Shown: positions 62,627 to 64,000 of the stretch, piece after piece
Numbering within the stretch: position 1 is the first letter of the stretch
Layout: each line of letters begins with the position of its first letter
Source of the DNA: Spirosoma endophyticum
Lineage (GTDB): Bacteria; Bacteroidota; Bacteroidia; Cytophagales; Spirosomataceae
Direction of reading: 5' to 3'
Length of the DNA: 64,000 nt
Assembly (NCBI RefSeq): GCF_900112365.1
Contig: NZ_FOLQ01000007.1
Span: 124,001-188,000, forward strand
Notes under the pieces: model-generated
The model's input: the letters and a program-made list of their open reading frames with translations, nothing else
Database searches by the model: none
Told to the model about the DNA's origin: nothing
Translations under genes and position numbers: made by a program

Positions 62627-64000
62627 CTATTCAGAACGTAGTGATTTAACGGGATTCATTAAGGCAGCTTTTATGCTCTGGAAACTGACGGTTGTAAACG
62701 CAATAACCACCGCCAGAACCCCGACTACCGCGAAAATCCACCAGGGAATGTCGATTTTGTAGGCGAAATTCTGTAACCATTTATTCATGGCCCACCAGCT
62801 AATGGGTGAGGCAATCAGGATGGCTATAATCACTAGTGTCAGAAAATCTCGGGAAAGTAACAGTACGATATTGGTGACCGATGCGCCCAGCACTTTCCGA
62901 ACACCGATTTCTTTGGTACGTTGCTGCGCGGCAAAAGCGGCCAGACCGAACAAACCCAGGCACGAAATCAGGATAGAGATAACCGTGAAGTAGGTTACAA
63001 TGCGCGAGGTGCGGGCTTCAGCCTCATAATTCTTCTGGAAGTCTTCATTCACGAACGTGTATTGAAACGGCTCATCGGGACGTAGTGCTTTCCATTTCTG
63101 TTCCAGAAAACTCAATACGGTTTCCATATTGGCCGTTTTGACATGCGCAATGATGTAATTGTAATTGGGGCGGCTATTCAGCAGAAAACTGTAGGGCTGT
63201 ATGGTTTGGTGCAGTTTTTCGAAGTGAAAATCCTTCAACACGCCCACAATTTCGTAGGGATGCGTTTCGCCCTGCCAGTCGAAATTCAGCTTTTGTCCGA
63301 TGGCTTTCGTCAGCGGAATCTGGAACTCTCGTAAGGTGGCTTCATTGACAACAATCCGGTTGCTGGTGTCGCCCGGAAACTGGCGGGAGAACATCCGCCC
63401 GGCGAGCAATTTGAAGCCCATGTTTTGCATGAAATCATAATCGACCCAGTTCGTTTTTACCTGTTGGGCTGTCATGACGCCCCGCTCCGGTCGATATAGC
63501 AGAAAATCACTGGCGTTGTTGATGCCCGGATAATACTGCGTTCCCGCGGCTCCCAGTATTTGGTTATTTCGTAAAATTTCAGCCCGATAGCTGGTATAAG
63601 CCGCGTTCGCTTCTTTGCTGCTCAGCGGAATGGCAATCTGCTGATCCTGCGTGAATCCCAGCGACGTGTTGCGCAAAAAGCGCATCTGCTCCTGAATAAC
63701 AAACGTAGCCAGCACCAGCCCAATCGAAATCACAAATTGAAACACCACCAGTCCGCGACGTAGCGCCACTGCCGACAGTGTATTGGTGAATTTTCCCTTC
63801 AGAACCTGCGCCGGATTGAACAGGGATAGATAAAAAGCTGGATAGCTGCCCGCCAGCAATCCCGTTAGTAATGCAAGCCCAATGAACGCCAGAATAATCC
63901 CCGGTTCAAATAGTTCAGCTAACTGCAACGACTTAGCGGTCAGTTGATTGAAGACAGACAAGAACAACGTAACGAGGCCAAGGGCAATCACCAGCGCCAG
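62627..64000 (-). CDS. MacB/FtsX-type permease, 5' end outside window (P14)
   Basis: The last roughly 457 codons of a permease: end of the first FtsX unit, TM5 (RGLVVFQFVISIGLVLATFVI), second periplasmic domain (GFTQDQQIAIPLSSKEANAA) and the second FtsX unit with QQRTKEIGVRKVLGAS and the end NPVKSLRSE. The reading frame is open up to the last base of the window, so its N-terminus and promoter lie beyond. It is the fourteenth member of the family here. Confidence 0.92.
   Translation of the reverse strand: MALVIALGLVTLFLSVFNQLTAKSLQLAELFEPGIILAFIGLALLTGLLAGSYPAFYLSLFNPAQVLKGKFTNTLSAVALRRGLVVFQFVISIGLVLATFVIQEQMRFLRNTSLGFTQDQQIAIPLSSKEANAAYTSYRAEILRNNQILGAAGTQYYPGINNASDFLLYRPERGVMTAQQVKTNWVDYDFMQNMGFKLLAGRMFSRQFPGDTSNRIVVNEATLREFQIPLTKAIGQKLNFDWQGETHPYEIVGVLKDFHFEKLHQTIQPYSFLLNSRPNYNYIIAHVKTANMETVLSFLEQKWKALRPDEPFQYTFVNEDFQKNYEAEARTSRIVTYFTVISILISCLGLFGLAAFAAQQRTKEIGVRKVLGASVTNIVLLLSRDFLTLVIIAILIASPISWWAMNKWLQNFAYKIDIPWWIFAVVGVLAVVIAFTTVSFQSIKAALMNPVKSLRSE

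Noticed and set aside
1..64000. Search by eye for tRNA or rRNA genes
   Set aside because: No cloverleaf with a T-loop GTTCRANNC and matching arms, and no rRNA-like stretch, was seen.

Overview
The window comes from a Bacteroidota chromosome, most likely a Spirosoma-like Cytophagales. The signs are a SusC/SusD pair, DUF4097 proteins, an ECF sigma/anti-sigma operon, TAnnTTTG-type promoters, a T9SS-like C-terminal tail and many 8-TM 'FtsX/MacB' permeases without ATPases. Family names were assigned by reading the protein sequences; no database search was possible.

Layout. 1-5 kb: a FAD/Fe-S glycolate-oxidase-type enzyme with two palindromic repeats inserted in frame, an ExbD-like protein and a TSGGS-repeat DUF4097 protein. 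5.5-10.3 kb: a SusC/SusD pair ending in a 28-bp perfect terminator stem. 10.8-14.9 kb: a decaying secreted-protein locus (one gene with three lesions, another broken at a G10 tract), a small membrane protein and a beta-barrel. 14.9-23.9 kb: a PA14-OmpA protein and three permeases, one frameshifted. 24-33.2 kb: three serine hydrolases of the beta-lactamase fold, an IS110-family element, two DUF4097 proteins and their ECF sigma/anti-sigma pair. 33.4-64 kb: eleven more permeases, nearly all on the minus strand, interrupted by two paralogous small secreted proteins, a PadR gene broken by a stop codon and one MFS transporter.

The main result is a shared promoter architecture. Six minus-strand promoters have a sigma-54 type -24/-12 element (TGGYAY-N5-TTGN in five, weaker at -12 in the sixth). 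Upstream of each, at 51-55 bp (63 bp in one case), lie two 16-bp dyads of the form TGTCCR-N4-YGRACA whose centres are 21-22 bp apart. They precede the DUF4097 gene, the 23.9-16 kb permease operon, the PadR-permease unit, a small secreted protein-permease unit and two further permease operons. I infer one sigma-54 activator, encoded elsewhere, that controls a large family of orphan permeases and envelope proteins.

The second result is a readable bridge-RNA system in the IS110 element. The 5' noncoding end carries, in the order known for IS621, two guides matching the target (an 11-nt and a 5-nt match) and two matching the element's own joined ends (a 10-nt and a 6-nt match). The element sits inside one arm of a 36-bp hairpin that followed the upstream gene, and both junctions share the dinucleotide CA. 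Joining the two element ends would create a Bacteroidota-type promoter (TTG-N18-TATCTTTG) reading into the bridge RNA.
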